Translations under genes and position numbers: made by a program | The notes under the pieces: model-generated | What the model saw: the letters and a program-made list of their open reading frames with translations, nothing else | Told to the model about the DNA's origin: nothing | Database searches by the model: none | Shown here: positions 14,967 through 23,132 of the stretch, in pieces | Numbering within the stretch: position 1 is the stretch's first letter | How the letters are laid out: each line of letters opens with the position of its first letter | Source of the DNA: Synergistota bacterium | Lineage (GTDB): Bacteria > Synergistota > Synergistia > Synergistales > Aminobacteriaceae | Reading direction: 5' to 3' | NCBI GenBank assembly: GCA_022704435.1 | Contig: JAKJGK010000003.1 | Coordinates: forward strand, 1-49,417 | Length of the DNA stretch: 49,417 nt

Positions 14967-16046
14967 ATGAAAAAACTGGTTGCTGCAATGCTGCTGGCCG
15001 CGGCCCTGTGCGCGTTCACTGTCCCGGCCCTCGCGGAGTACAAGGCCGAGTACAAGCTGGACATAGTCCCGAGCCTCACGACCGCATGGGGGATGGGCGC
15101 CACCTACTTCACCGACCTGGTCAGGGAGAGGAGCGACGGAAGGATAAACATCAAGGTCTACCCCAACTCCCAGCTCACCACCGGGGCTCAGACCAACGCG
15201 TTCATGCTCGTCCGCAACGGGACGATCGACTTCGCCGTGCAGTCGTCGATCAACTACTCGCCGCAGATAGTCGAGCTCAACCTGTTCGCCCTCCCCTTCT
15301 TCATCGCCAACCAGCCCGACAAGTACGTCGCGATGGACGCGATCAAGGCGGGCGAGTCCGGCAAGCTGGTCGTCAAGGCCGTGGAGGACAAGGGAGTCAA
15401 GTTCCTGGCGTGGGGCGAGAACGGCTTCCGCGAGCTGACCAACTCGAAGAGGGAGATCCGCTCCCCCAAGGACATGGAGGGAATGAAGATCCGCGTGGTC
15501 GGCAGCCCGATCTTCCTGGACGCGTTCAGGGCCATCGGGGCCAACCCCCTGACCATGAACTGGAGCGACACGATGGCCGCGATACAGCAGGGAGTGGTGG
15601 ACGGGCAGGAGAACCCGATCAGCACCTTCTACCCGGTCAAGATTCATGAGTACCACAAGTACGTCACCGACTGGCACTACGTGATCGACCCGACCATGTA
15701 CGTCGTCAACCCGGCCGTATGGAAGACCTTCTCCGAGGACGACCAGAAGCTTATCCAGGAGGCGGCCGAGGAGGCCGGCAAGTACATGGTGGCGCTGGCG
15801 CGCATAAGCCTGGACGACGGGACGGCCTACAAGTACCTCGAGAGCATCGGCAAGCTGCCCGAGATCACCGACTGGTACAAGGAGCTGGCCAACGTCGGGA
15901 TGACCGTGAGCATCCTCACGCCGGAGGAGACCAGGGCGTTCGCCGAGAAGACCGCGCCCGTGGTCGACGAGTGGCGCTCCAAGATAGGCGAGGAGATAGT
16001 GGCGGCGGCCGAGGCCGACATGGCCGCGGCCGCGGCCTCGAAGTAG
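14967..16046 (+). CDS. dctP: TRAP transporter substrate-binding protein, DctP family
   Basis: A 359-residue periplasmic binding protein with a clear signal peptide (MKKLVAAMLLAAALCAFTVP, cleavage near ALA-E). DctP features include PNSQLTTGAQ, the LPFFIANQPDKYVAMD segment and KIRVVGSPIFLDAFRAIGAN, in which Arg176 is the expected carboxylate-binding arginine. It thus likely binds an organic acid, and the setting inside aco genes suggests a 2-oxoacid or an acetoin-related compound (inference). The start is secure: AGGAGG (14954-14959) is 7 nt before ATG. Transcription could continue from acoB, and the 112-nt gap may hold a further promoter, but I see only a weak TATAGT. Confidence 0.95.
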   Translation: MKKLVAAMLLAAALCAFTVPALAEYKAEYKLDIVPSLTTAWGMGATYFTDLVRERSDGRINIKVYPNSQLTTGAQTNAFMLVRNGTIDFAVQSSINYSPQIVELNLFALPFFIANQPDKYVAMDAIKAGESGKLVVKAVEDKGVKFLAWGENGFRELTNSKREIRSPKDMEGMKIRVVGSPIFLDAFRAIGANPLTMNWSDTMAAIQQGVVDGQENPISTFYPVKIHEYHKYVTDWHYVIDPTMYVVNPAVWKTFSEDDQKLIQEAAEEAGKYMVALARISLDDGTAYKYLESIGKLPEITDWYKELANVGMTVSILTPEETRAFAEKTAPVVDEWRSKIGEEIVAAAEADMAAAAASK

Positions 16047-16056
16047 AGATTGCCCC

Positions 16057-16087
16057 GGGGCAGGCCGAGGACCTCCTTGCCTGCCCC
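16057..16087 (+). other. Stem-loop between dctP and dctQ
   Basis: Perfect 9-bp arms GGGGCAGGC (16057-16065) and GCCTGCCCC (16079-16087) with a 13-nt loop, 10 nt after the dctP stop. No U-run follows, so it is more likely an mRNA-stabilising or attenuating element that lets the binding protein be made in excess over the permeases. Confidence 0.6.
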
Positions 16088-16169
16088 TTCAGAACGCCCG
16101 GCTCCCGCGCGCTCCCCGACCGCCGGCGGGTGCCGGGGTCCATTCTTTGACCAGAAGGGATTGGCCTCA

Positions 16170-16652
16170 ATGATAAAAAAAGTGTTCGACAACTTCGAGG
16201 AGCTGCTGGGGTCCGTCATCCTCGTCGTGATGGCGGTGATAACGTTCGCCAACGTCGTAACCCGGTACTTCATCCTCTACGCGCTGGCCTTCACCGAGGA
16301 GGTCACCATCTACCTGTTCGTCTGGCTGGTGATGCTGGGGACCGCCATAGCTTTCAAGAAGGGGGCCAACCTGAGCATGACCTTCGTCTACGACAAGCTC
16401 CCCGCCAGGGGGAAGAAGCTCTGCTTCTTCGCGTCCACCGCCCTGTCCCTGGCCTTCTTCGCTCTGCTCGCCTACCTGGGGTACGTGCAGGTCTCGGACG
16501 AGATAGCCCTGTCCGTGACGTCGCCGTCGCTTGCCATTCCCATGTGGTGGTACACCGTGTCGCTGCCCGTCTTCTCCGTCCTGATAATCGTACGCATCAT
16601 GCAGGCGGCGGCGGAGACCGTGCGGGGCGACGAATTCCGGAGGGGGTGCTGA
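16170..16652 (+). CDS. dctQ: TRAP transporter small permease, DctQ family
   Basis: A 160-residue membrane protein with four hydrophobic helices (about 10-32, 44-63, 83-105 and 124-146) and the family features FANVVTRYFILYALAFTEE and LFVWLVMLGTAIAFKKGAN. It pairs with the large permease DctM in sodium-driven uptake. AGAAGGG lies about 10 nt before ATG 16170. The next gene, dctM, begins 1 nt after the stop. Confidence 0.93.
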   Translation: MIKKVFDNFEELLGSVILVVMAVITFANVVTRYFILYALAFTEEVTIYLFVWLVMLGTAIAFKKGANLSMTFVYDKLPARGKKLCFFASTALSLAFFALLAYLGYVQVSDEIALSVTSPSLAIPMWWYTVSLPVFSVLIIVRIMQAAAETVRGDEFRRGC

Positions 16653-16653
16653 C

Positions 16654-17898
16654 ATGGAAACGCTGATTCACGAGCCCGCCTTCTGGACTATAGCCCTCTT
16701 CATCATACCGCTGCTGATCAGGGTGCCCATCGCGGTGGCGCTGGGGTCCGCGGCGATATTCGTCGTGTGGAACTGGGACCTCGGCTACCAGATGCTCTCC
16801 TACAGCTTCTTCTCCGGGATCGCAAAATTTCCCCTGCTGGCGATACCGTTCTTCATCCTGGCCGGGGTCATCATGGAGAAGGTCGGGATAGCCGAGCGCA
16901 TCATAGCCCTGATAAAGCAGCTCGTCGGCGACATGACCGGCGGGCTTGCGGTGGCCACCGTCATAGTGGCGGCCTTCTGGGGGGCCGTCAGCGGCTCCGG
17001 ACCGGCCACGGTCGCCGCCCTCGGGCTCATCCTGATCCCCGGAATGGCGGAGGCCGGGTACGACAAGGCCTTCGCGGCGGCGGTGGTCTCCGTCTCGGCC
17101 GGGCTGGCGATAATAATCCCGCCGAGCATCTCGTTCATCGTCTACGGCGACATCATGCAGCAGTCGGTCGGCACCCTGTTCGCCGCAGGCGTCCTCCCGG
17201 GGATAGTCGTTGCGGCCTTCCTGTGCGTCTCCGTCTGGCTGGTCAGCAGGGTCCACGGGTACAGGGGCGCTCCCAGGGGGTCGGCCTCCGAGGTGCTGCG
17301 CGCCCTCAGGGACGCCTTCTGGGGACTGTTCACCCCCGTGATCATCCTGGGGGGCATCTACGGCGGGATTTTCACCCCGACCGAGGCGGCGGCCGTGGCG
17401 GTCTTCTACGGCCTGTTCGTGGGAGTGTTCATCTACCGCACCCTCACGGTCCGAATCCTGTATGAAATACTGAGCGAGACCGTGGCGGCCACGTCGGTGG
17501 TGATGATCGTCGTCACGTGCGCGGGGCTATACTCCTGGCTCGGGGCCACGGTCGGGCTGATAGACAAGATCGCGGCGCTGCTGCTCGGCATATCGGAGAA
17601 CCCCGTGGTCATACTGCTGATGATAAACATAATCCTGCTGTTCGCCGGGATGCTGCTCGACGCCATATCCATAGCCTACGTCTTCCTGCCCATACTGGCG
17701 CCTGTGATCATGGCCTTCGGATGGGACCCGATCTGGTTCGGGGTCATGATGACGGTCAACATGGCGATAGGACAGGTGACCCCGCCTGTGGCGGTAAATC
17801 TCGCTACTCCTGCCCCGTATGATGGGCATGATGTAGCCCTAGCCCGGCGGCTTTCGCGATCCTTGATGAGGAGGGGTACCTTATGGCTTCACCAGTGA
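16654..17898 (+). CDS. dctM: TRAP transporter large permease DctM, C-terminally truncated
   Basis: The protein has 414 residues but only about the first 383 match DctM: LAIPFFILAGVIMEKVGIAE, VSGSGPATVAALG, VSAGLAIIIPPSISFIVYG, GIFTPTEAAAVAVFYG and the final conserved VNMAIGQVTPPVAVNL. After AVNL the sequence changes abruptly to about 31 unrelated, arginine-rich residues, and the frame runs 16 nt into acoC. Normal DctM proteins continue about 45 more residues with a last membrane helix. The missing part is not found in the other two frames, so this is not a simple frameshift. DctM forms the transport path, so function may be impaired. A deletion that joined dctM to the acoC upstream region fits best; an assembly error is the alternative. 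Confidence 0.9.
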   Translation: METLIHEPAFWTIALFIIPLLIRVPIAVALGSAAIFVVWNWDLGYQMLSYSFFSGIAKFPLLAIPFFILAGVIMEKVGIAERIIALIKQLVGDMTGGLAVATVIVAAFWGAVSGSGPATVAALGLILIPGMAEAGYDKAFAAAVVSVSAGLAIIIPPSISFIVYGDIMQQSVGTLFAAGVLPGIVVAAFLCVSVWLVSRVHGYRGAPRGSASEVLRALRDAFWGLFTPVIILGGIYGGIFTPTEAAAVAVFYGLFVGVFIYRTLTVRILYEILSETVAATSVVMIVVTCAGLYSWLGATVGLIDKIAALLLGISENPVVILLMINIILLFAGMLLDAISIAYVFLPILAPVIMAFGWDPIWFGVMMTVNMAIGQVTPPVAVNLATPAPYDGHDVALARRLSRSLMRRGTLWLHQ

Positions 17899-19163
17899 CA
17901 ATGCCCAAGCTCGGGCTGACAATGAACAGCGGAACCGTCTCCAGGTGGGGCGCGAAGGAGGGAGAGCCCGTTCGCAAGGGCAACCTCCTGGTGGTTATCG
18001 CCACGGACAAGCTCACCTTCGACGTTGAGGCGCCGGAGGACGGGGTGCTGCTGAGGGTGCTGGTCCCGGAGGGAGGGGAGGCCCCGGTAGGCGCCGTGAT
18101 CGCGTACATCGGCGCGGAGGGGGAGGTCCTCGCCGATGTCGAGGCATCGTCCCCGCAGCCGTCGAAGGCTGCCGCGCCCTCGCCGGCCCGGGCTTCAGCC
18201 GCCGTAGCCGCGCCTGCGGCGAGCATCGTGCGCGCCACGCCGCTCGCCCGCAGGATCGCCCGCGAGAGGGGGCTGGACCTCGCGATGATCGAGGGCACCG
18301 GCCCCGATGGCAGACGCCTCCGCAGGGACGTCGAGGCGGCGGAGCGGGTGAAGGCCAGCCCCGTCGCGGCGAGGATGGCGGCCGACCTGGGGGTCGACCT
18401 GGCCTCGGCGAGGTCACAGGGGCGCGTCATGAAGGAGGACGTGCTCCGGGCCGCTGCGGAGCGCCCGTCCGCCGGGGACGTCGAGGTCCCCCTGACTCCG
18501 ATGCGCAGGGTGATAGCCGAGAGGATGAGCCTCAGCAGCTCCACCATCCCGTCGGTGACGTACAACGTCGACGCGGACTTCACCGAACTGTCCGCCGCAA
18601 GGGAGAGGCTCAGGGAGGGGGCGGCCCGCGCCGGGGTGAAGATCTCGTTCAACCACCTGCTGATGAGGATCTGCGCCGCAGCCCTGGTCGAGTTCCCGAT
18701 GGCCAACTCCTCCTTCGGCGCGGACTCGATCACCATGCACCGGGATGTGAACATCGGGCTGGCGGTGTCGGTGGAGGGGGGGCTGCTGGTCCCCAACGTC
18801 AAGTCGGTCCAGGACAAGGGGCTGCTCCAGATCGCCCGCGAGACCGAGGAGCTGGTGAGCCGCGCCAGGGAGGGGACCCTGCCGCTCGACGCGGTGCAGG
18901 GGGGCACCTTCACCATCACCAACCTGGGCATGTTCGGGACGAGCAGCTTCACGCCGGTGATCAACCCGCCGGAGGCCTGCATCCTCGGGCTGAACGCCGT
19001 GGCCGACAGGCCGGTGGCGATCGGCGGCCAGGTGGTGGTGCGCCCGATGACGACCCTCTCGCTGTCGGCCGACCACAGGATCCTCGACGGCGCCGAGGCC
19101 GCGCGCTTCCTCGCGCGCATCAGAGAGCTGGTCGAGAACCCGTGGCTCCTGCTTCTAAATTGA
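17883..19163 (+). CDS. acoC: 2-oxoacid/acetoin dehydrogenase E2, dihydrolipoamide acyltransferase
   Basis: A 426-residue E2 enzyme. The lipoyl domain (about 3-80) has lipoyl-lysine Lys43 in ATDKLTFDVEAPEDG. An Ala/Pro linker follows. Two subunit-binding domains stand in tandem: about 117-153 (RATPLARRIARERGLDLAMI) and about 157-191 (KASPVAARMAADLGVDLASA, GRVMKEDV). The catalytic domain (about 200-426) ends with SADHRILDGAEAARF (His398, Asp402). E2 forms the complex core, taking acyl groups from AcoAB and passing them to CoA. GAGGAGGGG lies close before ATG. The gene starts 16 nt inside the end of dctM. One subunit-binding domain is usual in Gram-negative E2s; two is noteworthy. Confidence 0.94.
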   Translation: MASPVTMPKLGLTMNSGTVSRWGAKEGEPVRKGNLLVVIATDKLTFDVEAPEDGVLLRVLVPEGGEAPVGAVIAYIGAEGEVLADVEASSPQPSKAAAPSPARASAAVAAPAASIVRATPLARRIARERGLDLAMIEGTGPDGRRLRRDVEAAERVKASPVAARMAADLGVDLASARSQGRVMKEDVLRAAAERPSAGDVEVPLTPMRRVIAERMSLSSSTIPSVTYNVDADFTELSAARERLREGAARAGVKISFNHLLMRICAAALVEFPMANSSFGADSITMHRDVNIGLAVSVEGGLLVPNVKSVQDKGLLQIARETEELVSRAREGTLPLDAVQGGTFTITNLGMFGTSSFTPVINPPEACILGLNAVADRPVAIGGQVVVRPMTTLSLSADHRILDGAEAARFLARIRELVENPWLLLLN

Positions 19164-19173
19164 GGACCGAGGT

Positions 19174-20568
19174 ATGAGCGCGAAGAGAGTGGCGGTTATA
19201 GGCGCCGGCCCCGGCGGGTACGTCGCCGCAATACGGGCCGCGCAGCTCGGCGCGGACGTGACGGTCGTGGAGAGGGGCGCCGTCGGGGGGACCTGTCTCA
19301 ACGTCGGATGCATCCCGACCAAGGCGATGCTGCACGCTGCGGAGCTGTACGCGCAGGCCCGGGAGGGCGCGGCCTTCGGGGTCGTCGCCAAGGGGGTCTC
19401 GCTGGACTGGGGGGCCCTCATGGAGCGGAAGAGGGCCGTGGTCGACCAGCTCGTCGCAGGCGTGCGAACGCTGCTGAGCAGCAACCGCGTCAGGCTGATC
19501 GAGGGGGAGGCGTCGTTCGAGACGCCGCGCGATCTGTCCGTGCGGAGGGCTGACGGCACCGCGGAGCGAGTGGAGGCCGACGCGACGATAGTGGCCGCCG
19601 GGTCCGCCACCGTGATCCCTCCCGTGCCCGGCATAGACCTCGACGGAGTGATCACCAGCACGGAGGCCCTGTCGCTGGAGGCGCCCCCGAAGTCCATCGC
19701 GGTGCTGGGGGGCGGGGTCATAGGGCTGGAGTTCGCGTCCCTCTTCTCCTCCCTGGGCGCGAGCGTCGCCGTCGTCGAGATGCTGCCGGAGATACTGCCG
19801 ACGATGGACGCGGAGATCGCCGGAATCCTGAGGGGTGCTCTGGCCAGGAGGGGCGTTTCCTTCCACCTGGGCTCGAGGATTTCCGAGGTCGCGAGGAGCG
19901 GTGGTGACCTGGTCGTGCGCGTGGAGACCCCGTCCGGCCCGACGACCCTGCGAGCCGAGAAGCTGCTGGTCGCGGCGGGCAGGCGCCCGGTATCGGAGGG
20001 GCTCGGGCTGGAGCGGATCGGGGTCGCGACGGAGCGCGGCAGGATCAAGGTGGACTCGCGCATGAGGACCGGGGTCGAGGGGGTGTACGCCGTGGGCGAC
20101 TGCGCCTCCCGCATAATGCTGGCCCACGTCGCCTCCCGCGAGGGGGAGGTGGCGGCGGAGAACATCATGGGCGCACCCGTCGTCATGGACTACAAGACAG
20201 TGCCGAGCGTGGTCTACACGAGCCCGGAGGCGGCCTCCGCCGGATTGTCGGAGGATGAGGCCCGGCGCTCCGGCCTCAGCGTGAGGGTCGGCCGGTTCCC
20301 GATGTCCGCCAACGGCAGGAGCCTCATCGCGAACCAGGGCGACGGGATGGTGAAGTACGTGGTGGACGAGAAGTACGGCGAGATAGTAGGCGTCCACATG
20401 GTGGGGCCGAGCGCGTCCGAGCTCGTCGCCCAGTCCTGCCTCGCGCTCAGGCTGGAGTGCACGGTCGACGAGCTGATCACCACGATTCACGCCCACCCGA
20501 CCGTGAGCGAGGCGCTGCGCGAGGCCGCGGCTGCGACGAGAGGGGCGGCGGTGAACCTGCCTGCCTAG
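19174..20568 (+). CDS. acoL: Dihydrolipoamide dehydrogenase (E3)
   Basis: A 464-residue FAD flavoprotein disulfide oxidoreductase that reoxidises the lipoyl groups of AcoC and reduces NAD+. Seen: FAD-binding VAVIGAGPGGYVAAI (6-20), redox-active disulfide GGTCLNVGCIPTK (Cys41, Cys46), NAD-binding IAVLGGGVIGLEFASLFSSL, YAVGDCASRIMLAHVAS and the C-terminal HAHPTVSEAL (His441, Glu446). No N-terminal lipoyl domain. It begins 10 nt after acoC with GAGGACCGAGGT directly upstream. It completes the complex AcoA-AcoB-AcoC-E3. The symbol follows operon context; by sequence alone lpdA would fit equally. Confidence 0.95.
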   Translation: MSAKRVAVIGAGPGGYVAAIRAAQLGADVTVVERGAVGGTCLNVGCIPTKAMLHAAELYAQAREGAAFGVVAKGVSLDWGALMERKRAVVDQLVAGVRTLLSSNRVRLIEGEASFETPRDLSVRRADGTAERVEADATIVAAGSATVIPPVPGIDLDGVITSTEALSLEAPPKSIAVLGGGVIGLEFASLFSSLGASVAVVEMLPEILPTMDAEIAGILRGALARRGVSFHLGSRISEVARSGGDLVVRVETPSGPTTLRAEKLLVAAGRRPVSEGLGLERIGVATERGRIKVDSRMRTGVEGVYAVGDCASRIMLAHVASREGEVAAENIMGAPVVMDYKTVPSVVYTSPEAASAGLSEDEARRSGLSVRVGRFPMSANGRSLIANQGDGMVKYVVDEKYGEIVGVHMVGPSASELVAQSCLALRLECTVDELITTIHAHPTVSEALREAAAATRGAAVNLPA

Positions 20569-20646
20569 GGGTAAGACTCAAGCGCGCGGCATGGTGACGA
20601 AGTATCCGTCATTTATTAACCTACCCCCGATCGGAGGGCAATAGGG

Positions 20647-22071
20647 ATGGACGGTATATTCCTGGGGGCGATTATCGGCGCGGCGGTCGCGCTGATTGCG
20701 GCGGTGCCGGTAGCGATCAGCATTCACTCAAGGCGCATGGCCGAGATCAGGCGGAAAGAGGCCCTGGCAAGGGCGGAGCTCGGCGAGAACATCGTCAGGC
20801 TCAACCTGCTTCTGGGGAACAGCTCCGCGGCGACGTTCATCTTCAGGGGCACCTGCTTCCTGGCCCTCAACCGCGCGACAGAGGGACTGACCGGCTACTC
20901 GAGGGAGGAGCTGCTGGCCATGAGAGGGCTTGAGCACTTCCACCCGGATGATCGCACAGCCGCGGTGGAGAGGTCGCTCGCCCGGGCCAGAGGGGAGCCT
21001 GTGCCGTCTTTCTACGAGATCAAGTTGCTGACCAAGGACGGAGAGACCAAGTGGGCCGAGTTCATAGCGCGGGACGTCATCTTCGACGGGCAGAGGTGCA
21101 CCGTCGGCAGCGCGTACGACGTCACGGAGCGAAACCGAATCAAGGACGAGCTGCGGCTCAGCGAGGCCAGGTACAAATTCCTGACGGAGAACATGAAGGA
21201 CGTGGTCTGGACGATCGACACCGAGACCATGCGCTTCGTCTACGTGAGCCCGTCGGTCGAGAGGCTCAGGGGGTACACCTCCGACGAGGTCCTCGCGGCT
21301 CCGATAGAGGACTCGCTCGCTCCGGAGGACTCGGCCAAAGTGAGCGAGCTGATACGCGCGGGGCACAGAAAGCTGTGCGAGGAGGAGGGGGCTCTCGGTG
21401 CCGCGTTTCACACCATGGAGCTGCTTCAGCCGCGCAAGGACGGCTCGCTCGTGTGGACCGAGACCATAGTCTCCTTCCAGAGAAACCCGATCAGCGGCAG
21501 GATGGAGCTGCACGGGGTGACCCGCGACATCTCCGAGCGCAAGGAGGCCCAGGCCAGGATGGCGGAGATGGCGCTGCACGATGCGCTCACCGGACTTCCC
21601 AACAGGAATCTGTTCTCCGACCGTCTCGCCCTGGCGATAGCGGCCTCCCGGCGTGAAGGCGCGCGGGCGGCGCTGCTCTTCCTCGACCTGGACAGGTTCA
21701 AGCCTATCAACGACACCTACGGGCACGCCTTCGGGGATCTGCTGCTGAAGCAGGTGGCCGGCAGGCTGACCGCCACCGTGAGGGGGGTGGACACGGTGGC
21801 GCGCATAGGCGGGGACGAGTTTCTCGTGCTGTTGCCGGGCGAGGGAGACGAGGGGGCCGCTGCCGCTGCGGACAGGCTTGTGGAGGCGGTGGGCAGGCCG
21901 TACCTGGTGGAGGGGCGTGATATCAGGATGTCCTGCAGCATCGGGATAGCGTTCCACCCGGACGATGCGCTTGGCGAGATCGAGCTCGTCAAGAACGCCG
22001 ACGAGGCGATGTACAGGGCCAAGCAGGCCGGCGGAGGGTGCTGGCGCATGTACGGGCAGCCGGGCTCATGA
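20647..22071 (+). CDS. Membrane-anchored PAS-PAS diguanylate cyclase
   Basis: A 474-residue protein: a hydrophobic N-terminal segment (about 4-26), PAS at about 50-165 (TFIFRGTCFLALNRATEGLT), PAS at about 172-300 (FVYVSPSVERLRGYTSDEV) and GGDEF at about 310-470. The catalytic signature is intact (RIGGDEF, about 386-392) and is preceded by the inhibitory-site motif RGVD five residues upstream, so an active cyclase making c-di-GMP with product inhibition is expected. GGAGGGCAAT precedes ATG. It follows the aco/TRAP cluster after 78 nt and ends in a 6-nt convergent overlap with lplA. Regulation by PAS ligands is unknown. Confidence 0.94.
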   Translation: MDGIFLGAIIGAAVALIAAVPVAISIHSRRMAEIRRKEALARAELGENIVRLNLLLGNSSAATFIFRGTCFLALNRATEGLTGYSREELLAMRGLEHFHPDDRTAAVERSLARARGEPVPSFYEIKLLTKDGETKWAEFIARDVIFDGQRCTVGSAYDVTERNRIKDELRLSEARYKFLTENMKDVVWTIDTETMRFVYVSPSVERLRGYTSDEVLAAPIEDSLAPEDSAKVSELIRAGHRKLCEEEGALGAAFHTMELLQPRKDGSLVWTETIVSFQRNPISGRMELHGVTRDISERKEAQARMAEMALHDALTGLPNRNLFSDRLALAIAASRREGARAALLFLDLDRFKPINDTYGHAFGDLLLKQVAGRLTATVRGVDTVARIGGDEFLVLLPGEGDEGAAAAADRLVEAVGRPYLVEGRDIRMSCSIGIAFHPDDALGEIELVKNADEAMYRAKQAGGGCWRMYGQPGS

Positions 22072-23037
22072 GAGCAGGAAGTCCAGAAACTCCTCCGCAT
22101 CGGCGCCGTTGAAGTGCCGCCCCGGAGGGAAGGCCGCCAGGGCCTCGCGCAGCGAGTCCTCCCGGTAGGTTAGCCCCTCCAGCGCCCTCTCGAACAGGTC
22201 GCGGTTATCCGGACCGAAGTAGTCGCCGAAGAACCGCGCGCTCACTATCACGCCGCTCGACACCTCCAGCAGGGCCTCGACCCTGCCCCAGGAAAAGCGC
22301 CTCTCCTTGCGCTCCGTGAAGCGGGGGGACTCCCCCCAGTTCCACTCCCACCTGTCGTACTTCTCGTCGCGCAGCCTCTCGACCTCGGTGACCCGCCAGG
22401 GCTCGATCTCCATCGGCGATGCCTCCGGCGCGCAGCCTCGCAGGGCCTCCACGAACTCCTCGACCGTGACCGGACTCGGCATCAGCGGCAGCAGGTTGGC
22501 GACGCGGCTCCGCACCGACGCGAACCCCTTCGACGCGAACTTCCCCTCGTCCACGCGCAGCGCGCCCTCAAGGGCCGACAAATTGGCGTCGAACAGGATG
22601 GCACCGTGGTGGAGCAGATGCCTCCCGTCCGAGTGCTGGGCGCTGCCGGAGACCTTTCGCCCCCCGGCGCACAGGTCGTTTCGACCGCTGATCTCCGCCC
22701 GTACCCCCAGGCGCGCGATCGCCTCGACCACGGGCCTGGCGAAGCGGGCGAAGTCGAAGGCGTCCCCCTCGCACGGCAGTATAAAGGAGTAGTTCACGTT
22801 GCCGAGGTCGTGGTAGACCGCCCCGCCCCCCGTCATCCTCCTGACGACCCTTATGCCGCGCTCCCGGACGAACGGGCGGTTCACCTCCCCCGCGGTGTTC
22901 TGGAAGCGACCCACTACGACCGACGGGTCGTTCCTCCACAGCATGAACACTCCCCCGTCGGGCGGGGAGCGGAACAGGTGCTCCTCGAGGGCCAGATTGA
23001 AAGCGGGGTCGTGCGAGACCTCTCCGACGAAGCGCAC
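22066..23037 (-). CDS. lplA: Lipoate-protein ligase A
   Basis: A 323-residue cytoplasmic ligase that activates lipoate with ATP and attaches it to lipoyl domains. The signature RRMTGGGAVYHDLGNVNYSF is complete, with upstream VVVGRFQNTAGEVN and downstream RNDLCAGGRKVSGSAQ containing the expected catalytic-lysine region. A C-terminal domain (about 240-323) is present, as in full-length bacterial LplA. The start is GTG 23037, preceded by a near-perfect GGAGGTGATC. It lies convergent to the cyclase and within about 3 kb of the E2 gene at 17883, whose Lys43 is a natural target (inference). Confidence 0.94.
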   Translation of the reverse strand: MRFVGEVSHDPAFNLALEEHLFRSPPDGGVFMLWRNDPSVVVGRFQNTAGEVNRPFVRERGIRVVRRMTGGGAVYHDLGNVNYSFILPCEGDAFDFARFARPVVEAIARLGVRAEISGRNDLCAGGRKVSGSAQHSDGRHLLHHGAILFDANLSALEGALRVDEGKFASKGFASVRSRVANLLPLMPSPVTVEEFVEALRGCAPEASPMEIEPWRVTEVERLRDEKYDRWEWNWGESPRFTERKERRFSWGRVEALLEVSSGVIVSARFFGDYFGPDNRDLFERALEGLTYREDSLREALAAFPPGRHFNGADAEEFLDFLLS

Positions 23038-23070
23038 GGTCGATCACCTCCACCTCCGCGGATTCTCCCC

Positions 23071-23102
23071 TTGCAAAGGGGGCGACTTGGGTCCATTATA
23101 CA
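23071..23102 (+). promoter_or_regulatory. Candidate promoter for the MBL hydrolase gene
   Basis: TTGCAA (23071-23076) and ATTATA (23095-23100) with an 18-bp spacer, or TATACA (23097-23102) with 20 bp. It lies in the divergent gap between lplA and the plus-strand MBL gene. Confidence 0.35.
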
Positions 23103-23132
23103 CAGGAGCCTGTATCGGGAGGTGCATGAAGA

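Noticed and set aside
19120-20496. A long antisense open frame opposite the lipoamide dehydrogenase gene
   Set aside because: The plus-strand protein has complete FAD, NAD and disulfide motifs, and the minus frame shows no domain.
20569-20646. Inverted GGGGTA/TACCCC after acoL as terminator
   Set aside because: The arms are only 6 bp and the loop is about 50 nt.
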